From Flavobacterium daemonense (GTDB lineage: Bacteria; Bacteroidota; Bacteroidia; Flavobacteriales; Flavobacteriaceae): a DNA stretch of 64,000 nucleotides. A program made the position numbers and the translations under genes. The notes beneath the pieces are model-generated. The model ran no database searches, was not told where the DNA came from, and worked only from the letters and a program-made list of their open reading frames with translations. This document shows positions 18,031 through 27,118 of this stretch, one piece after another. The stretch is from the NCBI RefSeq assembly GCF_007341385.1, contig NZ_VJYD01000009.1:62001-126000 (forward strand), written 5' to 3'. Each line of letters opens with the position of its first letter. The first letter of the stretch is position 1.

Positions 18031-18171
18031 ATGAAAATTTCAAAATTTTATCAATTCGAACAGCATGAATTAGATATGCTAAAAGAAAGCGAAGAAGATA
18101 TAAAATATGGCAGAGTTATTTCTCAAGAAGATTTAGACAATGAAGATCTTGAATGGCTCTCCGAAATATAA
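18031..18171 (+). CDS. Small acidic protein, resembles an antitoxin tail
   Basis: A 46-residue ORF starting two bases after the previous gene and ending five bases before a terminator. The product begins MKISKFYQFEQHELDMLKES. It continues with an acidic stretch reading EEDIKYGRVISQEDLDNEDL and a hydrophobic end with EWLSEI. The IKxGRxISxEDL pattern is reminiscent of the short C-terminal parts of Bacteroidota type II antitoxins, but no RelE/ParE toxin gene follows. The tight spacing suggests it is expressed with the 157-residue protein. Coding status is likely but not certain, and the function is unknown. Confidence 0.5.
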   Translation: MKISKFYQFEQHELDMLKESEEDIKYGRVISQEDLDNEDLEWLSEI

Positions 18172-18175
18172 ATTC

Positions 18176-18208
18176 AAACCCGACAGGTTTTAAAAACCTG
18201 TCGGGTTT
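18176..18208. terminator. Palindromic bidirectional terminator
   Basis: A near-perfect 33-bp palindrome beginning AAACCCGACAGG, followed by T-rich sequence. It lies between the 46-codon ORF and the convergent lipoprotein gene. The identical 33 bases recur at 49083-49115. Confidence 0.85.
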
Positions 18209-18217
18209 ATTTTTTTT

Positions 18218-18814
18218 TTAAAACGAATACTTCTCAAATTTTTTATCTGTAATATCCAAAACCTTGGTACTTTCTTTGGGACTTACGCCTTTCCAAATTT
18301 CCTGAACCGATGGATTTGATGGATATTTTCCATCTTTCATTCTTACAATGTGAAATTCATTGTTGCTTTCTATTATTAAATCAGAAAAATTTTCAGTGGA
18401 TGTATTTGCTATAAGAATTGGAAAATCGGTTACTGAAAAACGATTTATCAAGCTTCCGTCATTATTTAAAATATAACCTGAACAGCCTCCGCTTCCGCAG
18501 AAATAGGAGTTGGAGAAACCAACAAAATATTCGTTTTTATTATCATTATTTAGATCAAAAGCTTGGTAGTAAAAAAATCGGTCTGCTTTTGTCATGGCTG
18601 GCAAATCTTTCTCAAGCAAAATATTTAATTGTTTCCTAATCAATTCAACAGCTTTATCGTCTCTTGGCGGTGCATCACTTAAATTTGCCGTTCCGCCAAC
18701 TGTTTTTGACAAGGTATCTTGAATAATAGTTTTAACAATATTACTTGATTCTTTTTTGTTTTGGCAAGAATACAATGCCAGAATCCCGATTAAAATTAGA
18801 ATTTTACTTTTCAT
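18218..18814 (-). CDS. Lipoprotein of unknown function
   Basis: A lipoprotein of about 198 residues. I place the start at an internal ATG so that the product begins MKSKILILIGILALYSC, a clean lipoprotein signal; the longer frame starts with TTG and adds 11 residues with no role. The mature part contains FFYYQAFDLNNDNKNEYFVG, a calcium-loop-like DLNNDNKNE sequence, and then a Cys-Gly-rich segment (YFCGSGGCSGY). It ends with beta-type sequence. It may be an envelope protein with a repeat-like beta fold; no named family was recognised. It is downstream of the dehydrogenase gene on the same strand, 44 bases away. Confidence 0.65.
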   Translation of the reverse strand: MKSKILILIGILALYSCQNKKESSNIVKTIIQDTLSKTVGGTANLSDAPPRDDKAVELIRKQLNILLEKDLPAMTKADRFFYYQAFDLNNDNKNEYFVGFSNSYFCGSGGCSGYILNNDGSLINRFSVTDFPILIANTSTENFSDLIIESNNEFHIVRMKDGKYPSNPSVQEIWKGVSPKESTKVLDITDKKFEKYSF

Positions 18815-18858
18815 AATCTGAAATTTTAAATCAATACTACTTTTCAATATGGAATAAT

Positions 18859-19881
18859 CTAAACAAGCAATGCTGCTTTATTTTCAATATCATTTTGTAT
18901 CAATAATGATTTTATATTATTAAAGGTCACCAAAGCAATCTGTGTCAAAGCTTCGTTAGTAAAAAACGCCTGATGCGCCGTTACCAAAACATTCGGAAAA
19001 CTCATTAAACGCTGAATGGCGTCATCTTGAATAATATCTGCAGATAAATCTCTGAAAAAAAGCTTTTCCTCTTGTTCATAAACATCAATACCTAAGTAAC
19101 CAATTTTCCCTTCTTTCAAACCTTCAATAACTGCTGAAGTTTCAATTAATCCACCACGACTGGTATTGATTATCATCACGCTGTTTTTCATCAACGCAAT
19201 CGAATCGTCATTTATTACATGTTTTGTCTGATCGTTTAACGGACAATGAAGCGAAATAATATCGCTTGATTTGAAAATCTCATTTAAACTGACAAAAGAA
19301 ACGCCGTCTTTGATCATTTCTTCATTTTGCACAATATCATAAGCCAAAACTTTACATCCAAATCCTAAAGCAATTTTAGCAAAAGCTCGCCCGATATTCC
19401 CTGTTCCAATAATTCCGATTGTCTTTCCGAATAAATCAAAACCCAGCAATCCGTTTAAGGAGAAATTCTGCTCGCGGACTCTGTTGTAGGCTTTATGTGT
19501 TTTTCTATTTAAAGTCAAAATCATTGCCATGGCATGTTCTGCAACAGCTTGTGGTGAATAAGCCGGAACTCGGCAGACTTTTATATTGTATTTTTTTGCC
19601 GCTTCTAAATCGACATTATTAAAACCAGCACAACGCAAGGCAATAATTTTTACATTTTTTTCTGCCAATTGTCTAATTACAGCTTCACTTACAATATCGT
19701 TTACAAAAACACATACAATACTTGCATTTTCAATCAAAACAACTGTTTGGAGATTAAGCTGTGTTTCATAATAATCCAATTCAAAACCAAAATCGCTGTT
19801 GTATTTATTAAAAAAAGCTTTGTCATACGGCTGAGTCGAGAAAAAAGCAATTTTATTGTTTAATGCAGTATTTGAGCTCAT
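18859..19881 (-). CDS. D-2-hydroxyacid dehydrogenase (LdhA-like)
   Basis: A 340-residue NAD-dependent D-2-hydroxyacid dehydrogenase, most like D-lactate dehydrogenase. The nucleotide-binding GTGNIG is at 159-164. The catalytic set is visible: R242 in NTSRGGLI, a glutamate in DVYEQEE (near 269-271) and H303 in VTAHQAFFT. The substrate part contains ALRCAGFNNVDL and RVPAYSPQAVAEHAM. The expected reaction is pyruvate to D-lactate with NADH, in the cytoplasm. A divergent gene starts 193 bases away. Family certain, substrate likely. Confidence 0.9.
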   Translation of the reverse strand: MSSNTALNNKIAFFSTQPYDKAFFNKYNSDFGFELDYYETQLNLQTVVLIENASIVCVFVNDIVSEAVIRQLAEKNVKIIALRCAGFNNVDLEAAKKYNIKVCRVPAYSPQAVAEHAMAMILTLNRKTHKAYNRVREQNFSLNGLLGFDLFGKTIGIIGTGNIGRAFAKIALGFGCKVLAYDIVQNEEMIKDGVSFVSLNEIFKSSDIISLHCPLNDQTKHVINDDSIALMKNSVMIINTSRGGLIETSAVIEGLKEGKIGYLGIDVYEQEEKLFFRDLSADIIQDDAIQRLMSFPNVLVTAHQAFFTNEALTQIALVTFNNIKSLLIQNDIENKAALLV

Positions 19882-20074
19882 ATCATTTTGTTCTAAGTTC
19901 TTAAATGAGTTGATACTTTAAAAATAAGCAATTATTTTTATACTATTAGCCTTCTTGTTAACGTTTTAATGAATTACGAATCAATATGTTAAATAAAACA
20001 CAAATCTGTAGATTAAAATTAAACCTATTGAATTTGATATAGTCTTATGGATATAACAATTAAAAAACGCAATC

Positions 20075-20515
20075 ATGAAAAAATTATTTATCGCAGCTTT
20101 GCTATTTGTTGGAGTAGCATCTTTTGCACAAGAAATGGATCAACAACCAGCAGGAAACCAAAGAGAAAGAATGACGCCAGAACAGCGTAACGAAAAACAG
20201 CTGAAAAAATTAACAACAGAATTGAATTTAGATGCTAATCAACAAGCGCAGGTAAAACAACTGTTGGCTGATCGAAGCGCTAAAGCAGAAAAAATGAGAG
20301 ACGCTCGTCAAGCAAGTAAAGACAGTGGAACAAAACCAACTGCAGCTGAAAGAGAAGCTTTCAAAAAAGATATGATGGCTGAAAGAGATGCAAACGATGC
20401 TAAAATGAAATCAATTCTGAATGCTGACCAATACACTAAATGGAAAAAAATTCAGGAAGAAAACAAAGACAAAGCGAGAGAAAAAATGAAAGAATACAAA
20501 AATGACAGCAATTAA
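20075..20515 (+). CDS. Small secreted helical protein, Spy/DUF4890-like
   Basis: A 146-residue secreted protein with a clear signal peptide (MKKLFIAALLFVGVASFAQ). The mature part is charged and helical. It has a segment LKKLTTELNLDANQQAQVKQ and, further on, MKSILNADQYTKWKKIQEEN. This two-helix layout, with an LTxxLNL and a ILxxxQxxKW pattern, is typical of the Spy/CpxP-like and DUF4890 periplasmic proteins of Bacteroidota. Spy-like proteins act as periplasmic chaperones; for this one that is inference. It ends at a terminator shared with the metalloprotease gene. Confidence 0.75.
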   Translation: MKKLFIAALLFVGVASFAQEMDQQPAGNQRERMTPEQRNEKQLKKLTTELNLDANQQAQVKQLLADRSAKAEKMRDARQASKDSGTKPTAAEREAFKKDMMAERDANDAKMKSILNADQYTKWKKIQEENKDKAREKMKEYKNDSN

Positions 20516-20530
20516 TTTGCTGACATAAAA

Positions 20531-20556
20531 AAAGAGGCTTTTAGAGCCTCTTTTTT
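20531..20556. terminator. Bidirectional terminator
   Basis: AAAGAGGCT (20531-20539) pairs with AGCCTCTTT (20545-20553) with flanking A- and T-runs. It separates two convergent genes. Confidence 0.85.
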
Positions 20557-20570
20557 GTTTTCTAAAACTA

Positions 20571-23042
20571 TTATTTGATGGGATTTAAAATCAAATCAAT
20601 TCGTTTGATGCAATCTTCATAATGGTATTTTGTTTCTGTATTTACCGCAGTTGCTTTTGCCGCAACTAGCGATTTTTTCAACGTATTTAATTCCCCGCGA
20701 ACCAAAGCTCTCAAATCTGATTGTGCTACATTGTAGTAAGTTCCAAATCGGTCGTTAGGTTTAAGTTCCTCTGTCATTAAAGCTCCCATTCGGTCAATGT
20801 AAGCTCGTTGCAGATTTCTGCGATAAATAGTAACATTTGATGCAGCAGCAGTCTCTTTCCAAATTCCTTTACGAAGATCTTTAAAGAAATCTAATGCTTT
20901 GTATGTATCTGCACCTAAAATTTCATTGTCCATTAATCTTCCAATGCGAGGCAAACTCAGTAAATTGTTCAAATGTCTTACTTGAATACTTCTGAATGTT
21001 TCTGTATAACCTGCATATTCTGTATTTTTTAATGTATTGATGTTTACAATCCAGGTTGGCGATGCAAAAGCATTTGCTTGAAGCCAATTCATCGCTTCGA
21101 TTTGTTTTGCTTTTGGAACAACTTCATAAACGTTTCCAGCCTGATTTGGATTTTTTGTATTTTCATAAACACCGCCAACATTCGTTACAACGTGCCCAAC
21201 ATATCTTCCCCAAACGTCCAGCATTTCTTTATATAACTCGCTTAAGTCATCATAATCGTTAGTTACGCTACTTGTCCATTCGCTTAAATGATTTGCTACG
21301 TACTCTAAGTTTTTCATTCCGTATGTACTGGCTTTCATTGAATTATTCCCAATATCTTCTGTTTGAGAAGATGGATCAAAAGTACTGCTCTGTTTTCCGA
21401 ATTTATAAATCGGATTTCCTGCTTTGTCTAAAATCCATTTATCTAAGGTCGCTTTTTCGTCCTGTGGAGATTTTGCATTTGGAATCACTCTGTATCCCCA
21501 ATTCAGCGCATAATGATCGTAAGCACCCATTTTACGAATAAAGCGAATATTTTGATCGCCAGGCTGTGCAATATAATTATAACGCGCATAATCCATTATA
21601 CTTGGCGAAATACCGTTTTTCTGTGTAAATTCTCCGTTTCTATAACTTTCACAATCATACGATGAACTTGCTCCCATATTGTGCGGAAATCCTAATGCGT
21701 GCCCAACTTCATGTGCAATAACCATTCGCATCATTTCGCCCATTTCTTCGTCGCTTGTCTGCAATGTTCTTGCTGACGGATTTGCAGCTCCTGTTTCTAA
21801 TAAATATCTGTTTCTGTACGAACGCAAATGATTGTGATACCAAATAACATCACTTTCGATAATTTCTCCCGTTCTTGGGTCAGAAACACTTGGCCCAACT
21901 GCATTTCTTGTTGTGCTTGCTACATAACGAATCACAGAATAACGAACATCCTCTGGACTAAAATCTGGATCTTCTTCTTTTGTTGGAGCATCTTTTGCAA
22001 TAATTGCATTTTTGAATCCAGCCGTTTCAAATGGTTTTTGCCATTCTTCAATTCCTTGTTTGATGTATTTTTTCAATTTTTGAGGAGTTGCAGGATCTAA
22101 ATAATACACAATTGGTTTTATTGGCTCAACTAATTCTCCTCTTGCGTATGCTTCTGGGTCTTTCGGCTCTAATCTCCAACGACGGATATAGGTCTTTAAA
22201 TCTGATTTTAATTCATTGCTTCCATAATCGTATTGACTTACCGTAAAAAAGCCAACTCGCGGATCTGCCAATCTAGGCTTCATCGGAATTTCTGGCAATA
22301 AAATCATTGATTGATTCATTTGAACACTGATTGATTCCGATTCTTCCAACATTGACGGTTTTGAAGCATTGTACGTCATGTCCTGAATAACTTCAATATT
22401 CATTGGAAAGCTTTTGATTTTATTGATAAAACTTCTCGATTCATCAAGCCCCTTTACTTTGTAAGTGTCACGCATTTCTGCAGAAATTCCGCTGATTGCC
22501 TTAACATCTGTACTATAAAATTTAGTCACATCGATAACCGTATTAGCCGAATCTTTGCTGAAAGCTACAATATCAAAAGCAAATAATGTCGGCTCGTAAT
22601 TGTTTGATTTCACCGAAATACTGATTGGCAAAGTATCATTCGCAACAGAGTTATATGATTTTGATTTGATTAAAATTTTATCTTGAAAACGCTGCCAAAC
22701 GATCAATTGTTCATTAGTTTCAGAACCAGCGTTTACATACCCTCCGCCTAAGTTTGAAGGCAATTTTGCTAATCTGCTTACCAGCAACATATCTTTATCT
22801 AAATATTTGTTCGGAATTTCGAAGTAGTATTTTTTATCTACTTTGTGAACTGTAAATAGTCCTTCGTCTGAAACAGCATCTTTTGTAATTACTTTGCTGT
22901 ATTCTTTAATTGTTGATTCAGGCTTTTTTTCTGCTGGAGCAGCAACTTGAGTTTCACCTTTTTTCTTCTTAGATTGGGCAAATTGGTTGGTTGGAAATAG
23001 CGCGAAAGTCGCTATTGTAGATAAAATGAAAAATTTCTTCAT
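20571..23042 (-). CDS. Secreted zinc-dependent metalloprotease (DUF5117/DUF4953 type)
   Basis: An 823-residue exported metalloprotease with a signal peptide (about 1-23). The zinc site is HEVGHALGFPH at 444-454, with H444, H448 and H454 as ligands and E445 as the base. It is followed by NMGASSSYD and the turn SPSIMDYARYNYIAQPGD, a Met-turn-like sequence, so it is metzincin-like. The layout fits the Bacteroidota proteins annotated with DUF5118, DUF5117 and DUF4953. They are predicted to act in the periplasm or at the cell surface; the substrate is unknown. No T9SS sorting tail is visible. Confidence 0.9.
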   Translation of the reverse strand: MKKFFILSTIATFALFPTNQFAQSKKKKGETQVAAPAEKKPESTIKEYSKVITKDAVSDEGLFTVHKVDKKYYFEIPNKYLDKDMLLVSRLAKLPSNLGGGYVNAGSETNEQLIVWQRFQDKILIKSKSYNSVANDTLPISISVKSNNYEPTLFAFDIVAFSKDSANTVIDVTKFYSTDVKAISGISAEMRDTYKVKGLDESRSFINKIKSFPMNIEVIQDMTYNASKPSMLEESESISVQMNQSMILLPEIPMKPRLADPRVGFFTVSQYDYGSNELKSDLKTYIRRWRLEPKDPEAYARGELVEPIKPIVYYLDPATPQKLKKYIKQGIEEWQKPFETAGFKNAIIAKDAPTKEEDPDFSPEDVRYSVIRYVASTTRNAVGPSVSDPRTGEIIESDVIWYHNHLRSYRNRYLLETGAANPSARTLQTSDEEMGEMMRMVIAHEVGHALGFPHNMGASSSYDCESYRNGEFTQKNGISPSIMDYARYNYIAQPGDQNIRFIRKMGAYDHYALNWGYRVIPNAKSPQDEKATLDKWILDKAGNPIYKFGKQSSTFDPSSQTEDIGNNSMKASTYGMKNLEYVANHLSEWTSSVTNDYDDLSELYKEMLDVWGRYVGHVVTNVGGVYENTKNPNQAGNVYEVVPKAKQIEAMNWLQANAFASPTWIVNINTLKNTEYAGYTETFRSIQVRHLNNLLSLPRIGRLMDNEILGADTYKALDFFKDLRKGIWKETAAASNVTIYRRNLQRAYIDRMGALMTEELKPNDRFGTYYNVAQSDLRALVRGELNTLKKSLVAAKATAVNTETKYHYEDCIKRIDLILNPIK

Positions 23043-23072
23043 TTATTGCAGGTTTAATGGTTATTTGATAAA

Positions 23073-23102
23073 CAAAAATAATTTTTGATTGCAATAACAC
23101 AA
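23073..23102 (-). promoter_or_regulatory. Promoter of the metalloprotease gene
   Basis: On the minus strand TTG (23102-23100), 19 bases, then TATTTTTG (23080-23073). This fits the Bacteroidota TTG-N19-TAnnTTTG layout, about 30 bases before the start codon. Confidence 0.6.
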
Positions 23103-23154
23103 GTCATTATGTCTTCATTAACTTTTTATTAACTACAACATAAGGATTATAATA

Positions 23155-23186
23155 ATAAAAAAAGGTTCAGCTAAAAAACTGAACCC
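23155..23186 (-). terminator. hemL terminator
   Basis: On the minus strand GGTTCAG pairs with CTGAACC (23164-23170 and 23179-23185), followed by a T-run. It lies about 20 bases after the hemL stop. Confidence 0.8.
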
Positions 23187-23207
23187 TTGAAAAATATTTT
23201 ATTTGAT

Positions 23208-24494
23208 TTAAAATGTTTTCGAAACTTTATCGATCGCATTAATTGTAAAATCTAAATCTTCATACGTCAAAGCATCGGTAATAAACCAAGTTTCATATGC
23301 CGATGGTGCAATGTAAACACCTTCTTGCAATAATCCGTGGAAGAATTTTTTAAAGGTTTCATTATCTCCTTTTGCAGCTGTTTGAAAATCGGTTACCGGA
23401 TTTGCATCAAAATGAACCGAAATCATAGAACCTACTCTATTGATCGTAAAAACAATATTATTTGCTTTTAAAACTCGGTCGATTCCTGCTTCTAAATACG
23501 CTGTTTTTTCTTCTAAACGAGTAAAGATTTCTTTATCATTATTCAACGATTGCAACATTGCTAATCCTGCCGCCATTGCTAACGGATTTCCAGACAATGT
23601 TCCCGCCTGATAAACTGGTCCAAGTGGTGCTAAGTAATTCATGATTTCTTCACGCGCAGCAAAAGCACCAACCGGAAGTCCTCCTCCAATTACTTTCCCG
23701 AAAGTTACGATATCAGCATTGATATTATACAATTCCTGAACGCCGCCACGAGCCAAACGGAAACCTGTCATTACCTCATCAAAAATCAATAAGATTCCGT
23801 TTGCAGTACATAATTCTCTTAAACCTTCTAAGAAGCCTTTTGCAGGTGGAATACAACCCATATTTCCTGCTACCCCTTCAATAATAATTGCCGCAATTTC
23901 ATCTTTATTCGCTTCGATTAACGTTTTTACGTTTTCTAAATCATTGTATTTTGCCAATAAAGTATCTTTTGCAGTTCCTTGAGTAACACCCGGACTATTT
24001 GGCGAACCAAAAGTCACCGCTCCGCTTCCTGCCTGAATCAAAAACGAATCAGAATGTCCGTGGTAGCAACCTGCAAATTTGATGATTTTATCTCTTTTTG
24101 TAAATCCGCGAGCGAGACGAATCGCGCTCATACAAGCTTCTGTACCCGAATTTACAAAACGAATTTTATCAATATTCGGAACCATAGAAACGGCTAAAGC
24201 AGCAATTTCAGTTTCTAATTCTGTTGGCATTCCAAATGAAGTTCCTAGTTTTGCTTTTTCAATTACGGCATCAACAACCGGCTGATATGCATGACCCAAA
24301 ACCATTGGTCCCCAAGAGTTGATGTAATCAATTAATTTATTGCCGTCTTCATCATACAAATAAGCACCTTTGGCACTTTTTACAAAAATTGGAGTTCCAC
24401 CAACTGCTTTAAATGCTCTAACTGGTGAATTTACTCCTCCCGGAATTACTTTTTCTGCTTCAGCAAAAAGCTGACTACTTCTTTTATATAACAT
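23208..24494 (-). CDS. hemL: Glutamate-1-semialdehyde 2,1-aminomutase
   Basis: A 428-residue fold-type I PLP enzyme that converts glutamate-1-semialdehyde to 5-aminolevulinate in haem synthesis (C5 pathway). The PLP lysine is K267 in [33 protein letters not shown] at 19-33, [17 protein letters not shown] at 113-129 and the [10 protein letters not shown] motif are all present. Length matches the family. No other hem gene is adjacent. The region just before the start codon is a heptad tract, and the next upstream frame is a damaged small gene. Confidence 0.97.
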   Translation of the reverse strand: MLYKRSSQLFAEAEKVIPGGVNSPVRAFKAVGGTPIFVKSAKGAYLYDEDGNKLIDYINSWGPMVLGHAYQPVVDAVIEKAKLGTSFGMPTELETEIAALAVSMVPNIDKIRFVNSGTEACMSAIRLARGFTKRDKIIKFAGCYHGHSDSFLIQAGSGAVTFGSPNSPGVTQGTAKDTLLAKYNDLENVKTLIEANKDEIAAIIIEGVAGNMGCIPPAKGFLEGLRELCTANGILLIFDEVMTGFRLARGGVQELYNINADIVTFGKVIGGGLPVGAFAAREEIMNYLAPLGPVYQAGTLSGNPLAMAAGLAMLQSLNNDKEIFTRLEEKTAYLEAGIDRVLKANNIVFTINRVGSMISVHFDANPVTDFQTAAKGDNETFKKFFHGLLQEGVYIAPSAYETWFITDALTYEDLDFTINAIDKVSKTF

Positions 24495-24499
24495 TCTTA

Positions 24500-24534
24500 T
24501 TTTTGATTTTAGAGTTTAGATTTTAGATTATTGA
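24500..24534. repeat. Heptad tract upstream of hemL
   Basis: TTTTGAT TTTAGAG TTTAGAT TTTAGAT runs through the short gap between hemL and the small frameshifted gene. Confidence 0.55.
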
Positions 24535-24778
24535 CTTAAACCCTGATCTAAAACAAACTCATTGAAATATTTTTGTTCTCTTTTTTCTTGTTCTGAAAGC
24601 TCTTCAATCTTTTTATCCGACATTCCAATTGGTGAATAAAAAGTCCATTTCCAAGTTGGTCTATGTTTTATAAAAAAATGTTTTTCAGGAAATTCATCAT
24701 GCTGATAGACTCCACAAAACATCTAATTGTTACAACTATTGCCAAAATAAAAATTCCAATTGAGATTTTGCTTTTCAT
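24528..24778 (-). pseudogene. Small exported protein gene with a probable one-base deletion
   Basis: The ATG at 24778 opens a frame coding a clean hydrophobic signal (MKSKISIGIFILAIVVTI) but stops after 36 residues. The overlapping frame, one base shifted, encodes a coherent charged protein with EFPEKHFFIKHRPTWKWTFY and a C-terminus of ELSEQEKREQKYFNEFVLDQ. The distance from ATG to final stop is 251 bases, one short of 84 codons. Adding one base near 24709-24713 (GTGGAG) would join signal and body. The second frame could also start at the ATG at 24722 and give a 64-residue protein with no signal. It lies downstream of the GH73 gene. Confidence 0.5.
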
Positions 24779-24782
24779 TAAT

Positions 24783-24812
24783 AATTCACAATTAACAATT
24801 GATAATTATTTA
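24783..24812. repeat. Heptad tract at the 3' end of the GH73 gene
   Basis: AATTCAC AATTAAC AATTGAT AATTATT run in register next to the stop codon. Confidence 0.55.
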
Positions 24813-25714
24813 ACTTTTAGTCTCTGTCCTATTGAAATGGCATTATCAGTTAGATTATTTTTTTGTTTTAGATCATCAACCAATACATTGAATTTTTTTG
24901 AAATAGAATACAGCGTATCTCCTTTTTGAACTTCATATAAATTCGGATCGCTTGCGTTCATATTTATTTTTGGATCAGAATTCACATCATAAGTTGGTTT
25001 TCTTGCTGGAGCTGTTTTATTGATCGCAACATAATTTTTCCCTGTAACCTGACAATCATATTGATGCAGATTATAACGCTCAATATAACTTATTAATTTA
25101 TCTGGATAATTTGGATCTGTTGCATAACCGCAGGCTCTCAAACCTTTGGCCCAAGCTTTATAATCATCTTTTTCATATGTAAATAAACTTGCATATCTGT
25201 TTTTTCCAACCAAAAATAAAGCGTGATCTCTGTATGATTCTGAAGCTTCTGGATACTTTCTAAAACATTCTTGCTCCGCATCATCGTCATGGCGGACACT
25301 TTCGCCAAGCCAATCTTTATGACATTTTATTCCGAAATGATTATTAGCTTCAACCGCCAAATCTCCTTTTCCTGCACCTGATTCCAAAATTCCTTGAGCC
25401 AGAATAATACTCGCCGGAATTCCGTACTTCTGCATATTTCCCATTGCAATATCTTTAAATTGCAAGATGTAAGCATTAACTAAATCGCTGGTAACAACTG
25501 TTTTTGAAGTAGATTGGATAACCTCAGTTGTATTATTTGTAGAAGGGTAATTTTTACCAATTGGTTTAACTGGAGTTTGTTTTTTGGTCGCCACTGTCTT
25601 AGGCCTCGAAACTGCTGCTGCCGCTTGTTTTTTAGTCGTCGCAATAGCAGGTTTGCTTGACGAACAGCTTGCCAAAACTATAACTGTAAAGAGCAATACT
25701 ATTTTTTTAATCAT
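24806..25714 (-). CDS. Lipoprotein N-acetylglucosaminidase (GH73) with LysM
   Basis: A 302-residue lipoprotein (lipobox LASC, C17). A low-complexity linker rich in Lys, Ala and Thr precedes a GH73 glucosaminidase domain at about 75-220, with the catalytic glutamate E111 in QGILESGAGKGDLA. A single LysM domain follows at about 258-302 (YEVQKGDTLYSISKKF). Such enzymes cut the glycan strands of peptidoglycan for cell separation or remodelling; the LysM anchors them to the wall. Its start overlaps the end of the ACC-deaminase-like gene by 8 bases, so the two share a transcript. Confidence 0.93.
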   Translation of the reverse strand: MIKKIVLLFTVIVLASCSSSKPAIATTKKQAAAAVSRPKTVATKKQTPVKPIGKNYPSTNNTTEVIQSTSKTVVTSDLVNAYILQFKDIAMGNMQKYGIPASIILAQGILESGAGKGDLAVEANNHFGIKCHKDWLGESVRHDDDAEQECFRKYPEASESYRDHALFLVGKNRYASLFTYEKDDYKAWAKGLRACGYATDPNYPDKLISYIERYNLHQYDCQVTGKNYVAINKTAPARKPTYDVNSDPKINMNASDPNLYEVQKGDTLYSISKKFNVLVDDLKQKNNLTDNAISIGQRLKVK

Positions 25715-26615
25715 GTTTTTTGAGTATTGGTAATTTTTTCTGCTTCAATTTTAAATTCATTCCTTCAATTCCCTGTAATCCGCCGGTGTGAATGAGTAAA
25801 ATTTTTGAATTCGCAGGAAAATAATTTTTGCCGATTAAATCTATAACGCCAAAAACCATCTTTCCTGTATAAATTGGATCTAAGGGCACTTTTGTCTCTT
25901 CTAAAAAAGCATTAATAAATTCGATTAATTCTAAATTTATCTTGCCATATCCTCCAAAATGATAGTCAGAAATTAAATTCCAGTTATCTTTTTTTGCAAA
26001 AATACGAATTTCATCGTTTAAAAAATCACCTTTTACAGCCGGAAACCCTAAAATTTTCTGATTTGGCAATGCACTATTTATTAATCCACAAATGGTTCCA
26101 CCAGTTCCAACTGCACAACAAACGTAATTGAAAACCGAATCTTCCTCGGTCAAAATCTCTTCGCAACCTTTTACGGCAAGTTCATTTGTTCCGCCTTCGG
26201 GAACCAAATAAAAATCTCCAAACTTATCTTTCAGTTTTTCTAAAAATGATTTTTCGTTTTTTAATCGATAATCTTCTCTAGAAACAAACTCAAATTCCAT
26301 TCCGTTTTCCTGAGCAAATTTCAAGGTTGGATTTTCTTCAATTTTATCAAAAAGTTCGTCTCCGCGAATAATTCCGATTGTTTTAAAACCTTGTTCTTTT
26401 CCGGCAAAAGCCACCGCTGCAATATGATTCGAAAATGCACCACCAAAAGTCAGCAAAGTGTCTTTTTTTTCGGCTTTCGCCTGAAGCAAATTGTACTTTA
26501 ATTTTCGGAATTTATTCCCCGAAACAAACGGATGAATAAGATCTTCGCGTTTTATTGTCAACGAAATATCATTCGGAAAAGCAATGGAAATATGTTGATT
26601 GAAAACTGGATTCAT
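25707..26615 (-). CDS. ACC deaminase/D-cysteine desulfhydrase family protein
   Basis: A 302-residue fold-type II PLP enzyme. The predicted PLP lysine is K35 in VSGNKFRKLKYN, and TFGGAFSNHIAAVAFAGKE is the family signature for 1-aminocyclopropane-1-carboxylate deaminase and D-cysteine desulfhydrase. A glycine-rich cofactor loop (AVGTGGTICG) and a C-terminal HTGGLQG motif are also present. It degrades a small amino acid such as D-cysteine or ACC to a 2-oxoacid and ammonia; which one is not visible. It overlaps the GH73 gene by 8 bases on the same strand. Confidence 0.88.
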   Translation of the reverse strand: MNPVFNQHISIAFPNDISLTIKREDLIHPFVSGNKFRKLKYNLLQAKAEKKDTLLTFGGAFSNHIAAVAFAGKEQGFKTIGIIRGDELFDKIEENPTLKFAQENGMEFEFVSREDYRLKNEKSFLEKLKDKFGDFYLVPEGGTNELAVKGCEEILTEEDSVFNYVCCAVGTGGTICGLINSALPNQKILGFPAVKGDFLNDEIRIFAKKDNWNLISDYHFGGYGKINLELIEFINAFLEETKVPLDPIYTGKMVFGVIDLIGKNYFPANSKILLIHTGGLQGIEGMNLKLKQKKLPILKKHD

Positions 26616-26617
26616 TT

Positions 26618-26665
26618 TTTAAAGTTGAAAGTCGAAAGTGTAATTCATGTCTTGATATCTTAAAA
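26618..26665. repeat. Heptad tract between two genes
   Basis: The gap reads AAAGTTG AAAGTCG AAAGTGT AATTCAT GTCTTGA TATCTTA AAACTTA in a constant 7-base register. Confidence 0.55.
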
Positions 26666-26666
26666 C

Positions 26667-27002
26667 TTAGTGCCGTTTGATATATTTCAGAAATTGAAAA
26701 AATGATCTGTTTTTCAAATAATTCATATCGATTTCTTTGGCGTAAGCCTCTCTTTCAAAACTAATATTTCGATACGCCAAAGCTCCATTTTTGTATTGAA
26801 TCAGCCGAATTAAATATTCTAAAAAATACCATACAAAAAACGGAATTACCAACAATTCTAATTGCTGTCTTAAATGAATTTTTTCATGGTTGACAAAAAT
26901 GCTATTCGTTTTATCAAAATCATATTTTACCAAAACAAACGGAAAAACAGCCATTCCTCGATATCCTTTCGGAATTAAATATTTGGCAACAATCAGAAAC
27001 AT
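26667..27002 (-). CDS. Small membrane protein with HEXXH motif
   Basis: A 111-residue protein with HEKIHLRQQ at 39-47, a hydrophobic helix at about 48-68 and a following FEREAYAKE at 82-90. The HEXXH plus a downstream glutamate (E83 or E85) is the arrangement of gluzincin zinc peptidases in minimal form. The protein is much shorter than known M48 or M56 peptidases, so activity is uncertain. I do not recognise a named family. It precedes the ACC-deaminase-like gene by about 50 bases on the same strand, and a divergent DUF5522 gene lies on the other side. Confidence 0.7.
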   Translation of the reverse strand: MFLIVAKYLIPKGYRGMAVFPFVLVKYDFDKTNSIFVNHEKIHLRQQLELLVIPFFVWYFLEYLIRLIQYKNGALAYRNISFEREAYAKEIDMNYLKNRSFFQFLKYIKRH

Positions 27003-27118
27003 TGGCTGTAAAATTTATAAATTTGTAGCTATAAAATTATTCGATTTCATTAAAATCATAATCAAATATTTTTATTTTTGATTTTTAAAGTTATCGAAAA
27101 CGAACGCGAAGCAGGTTT

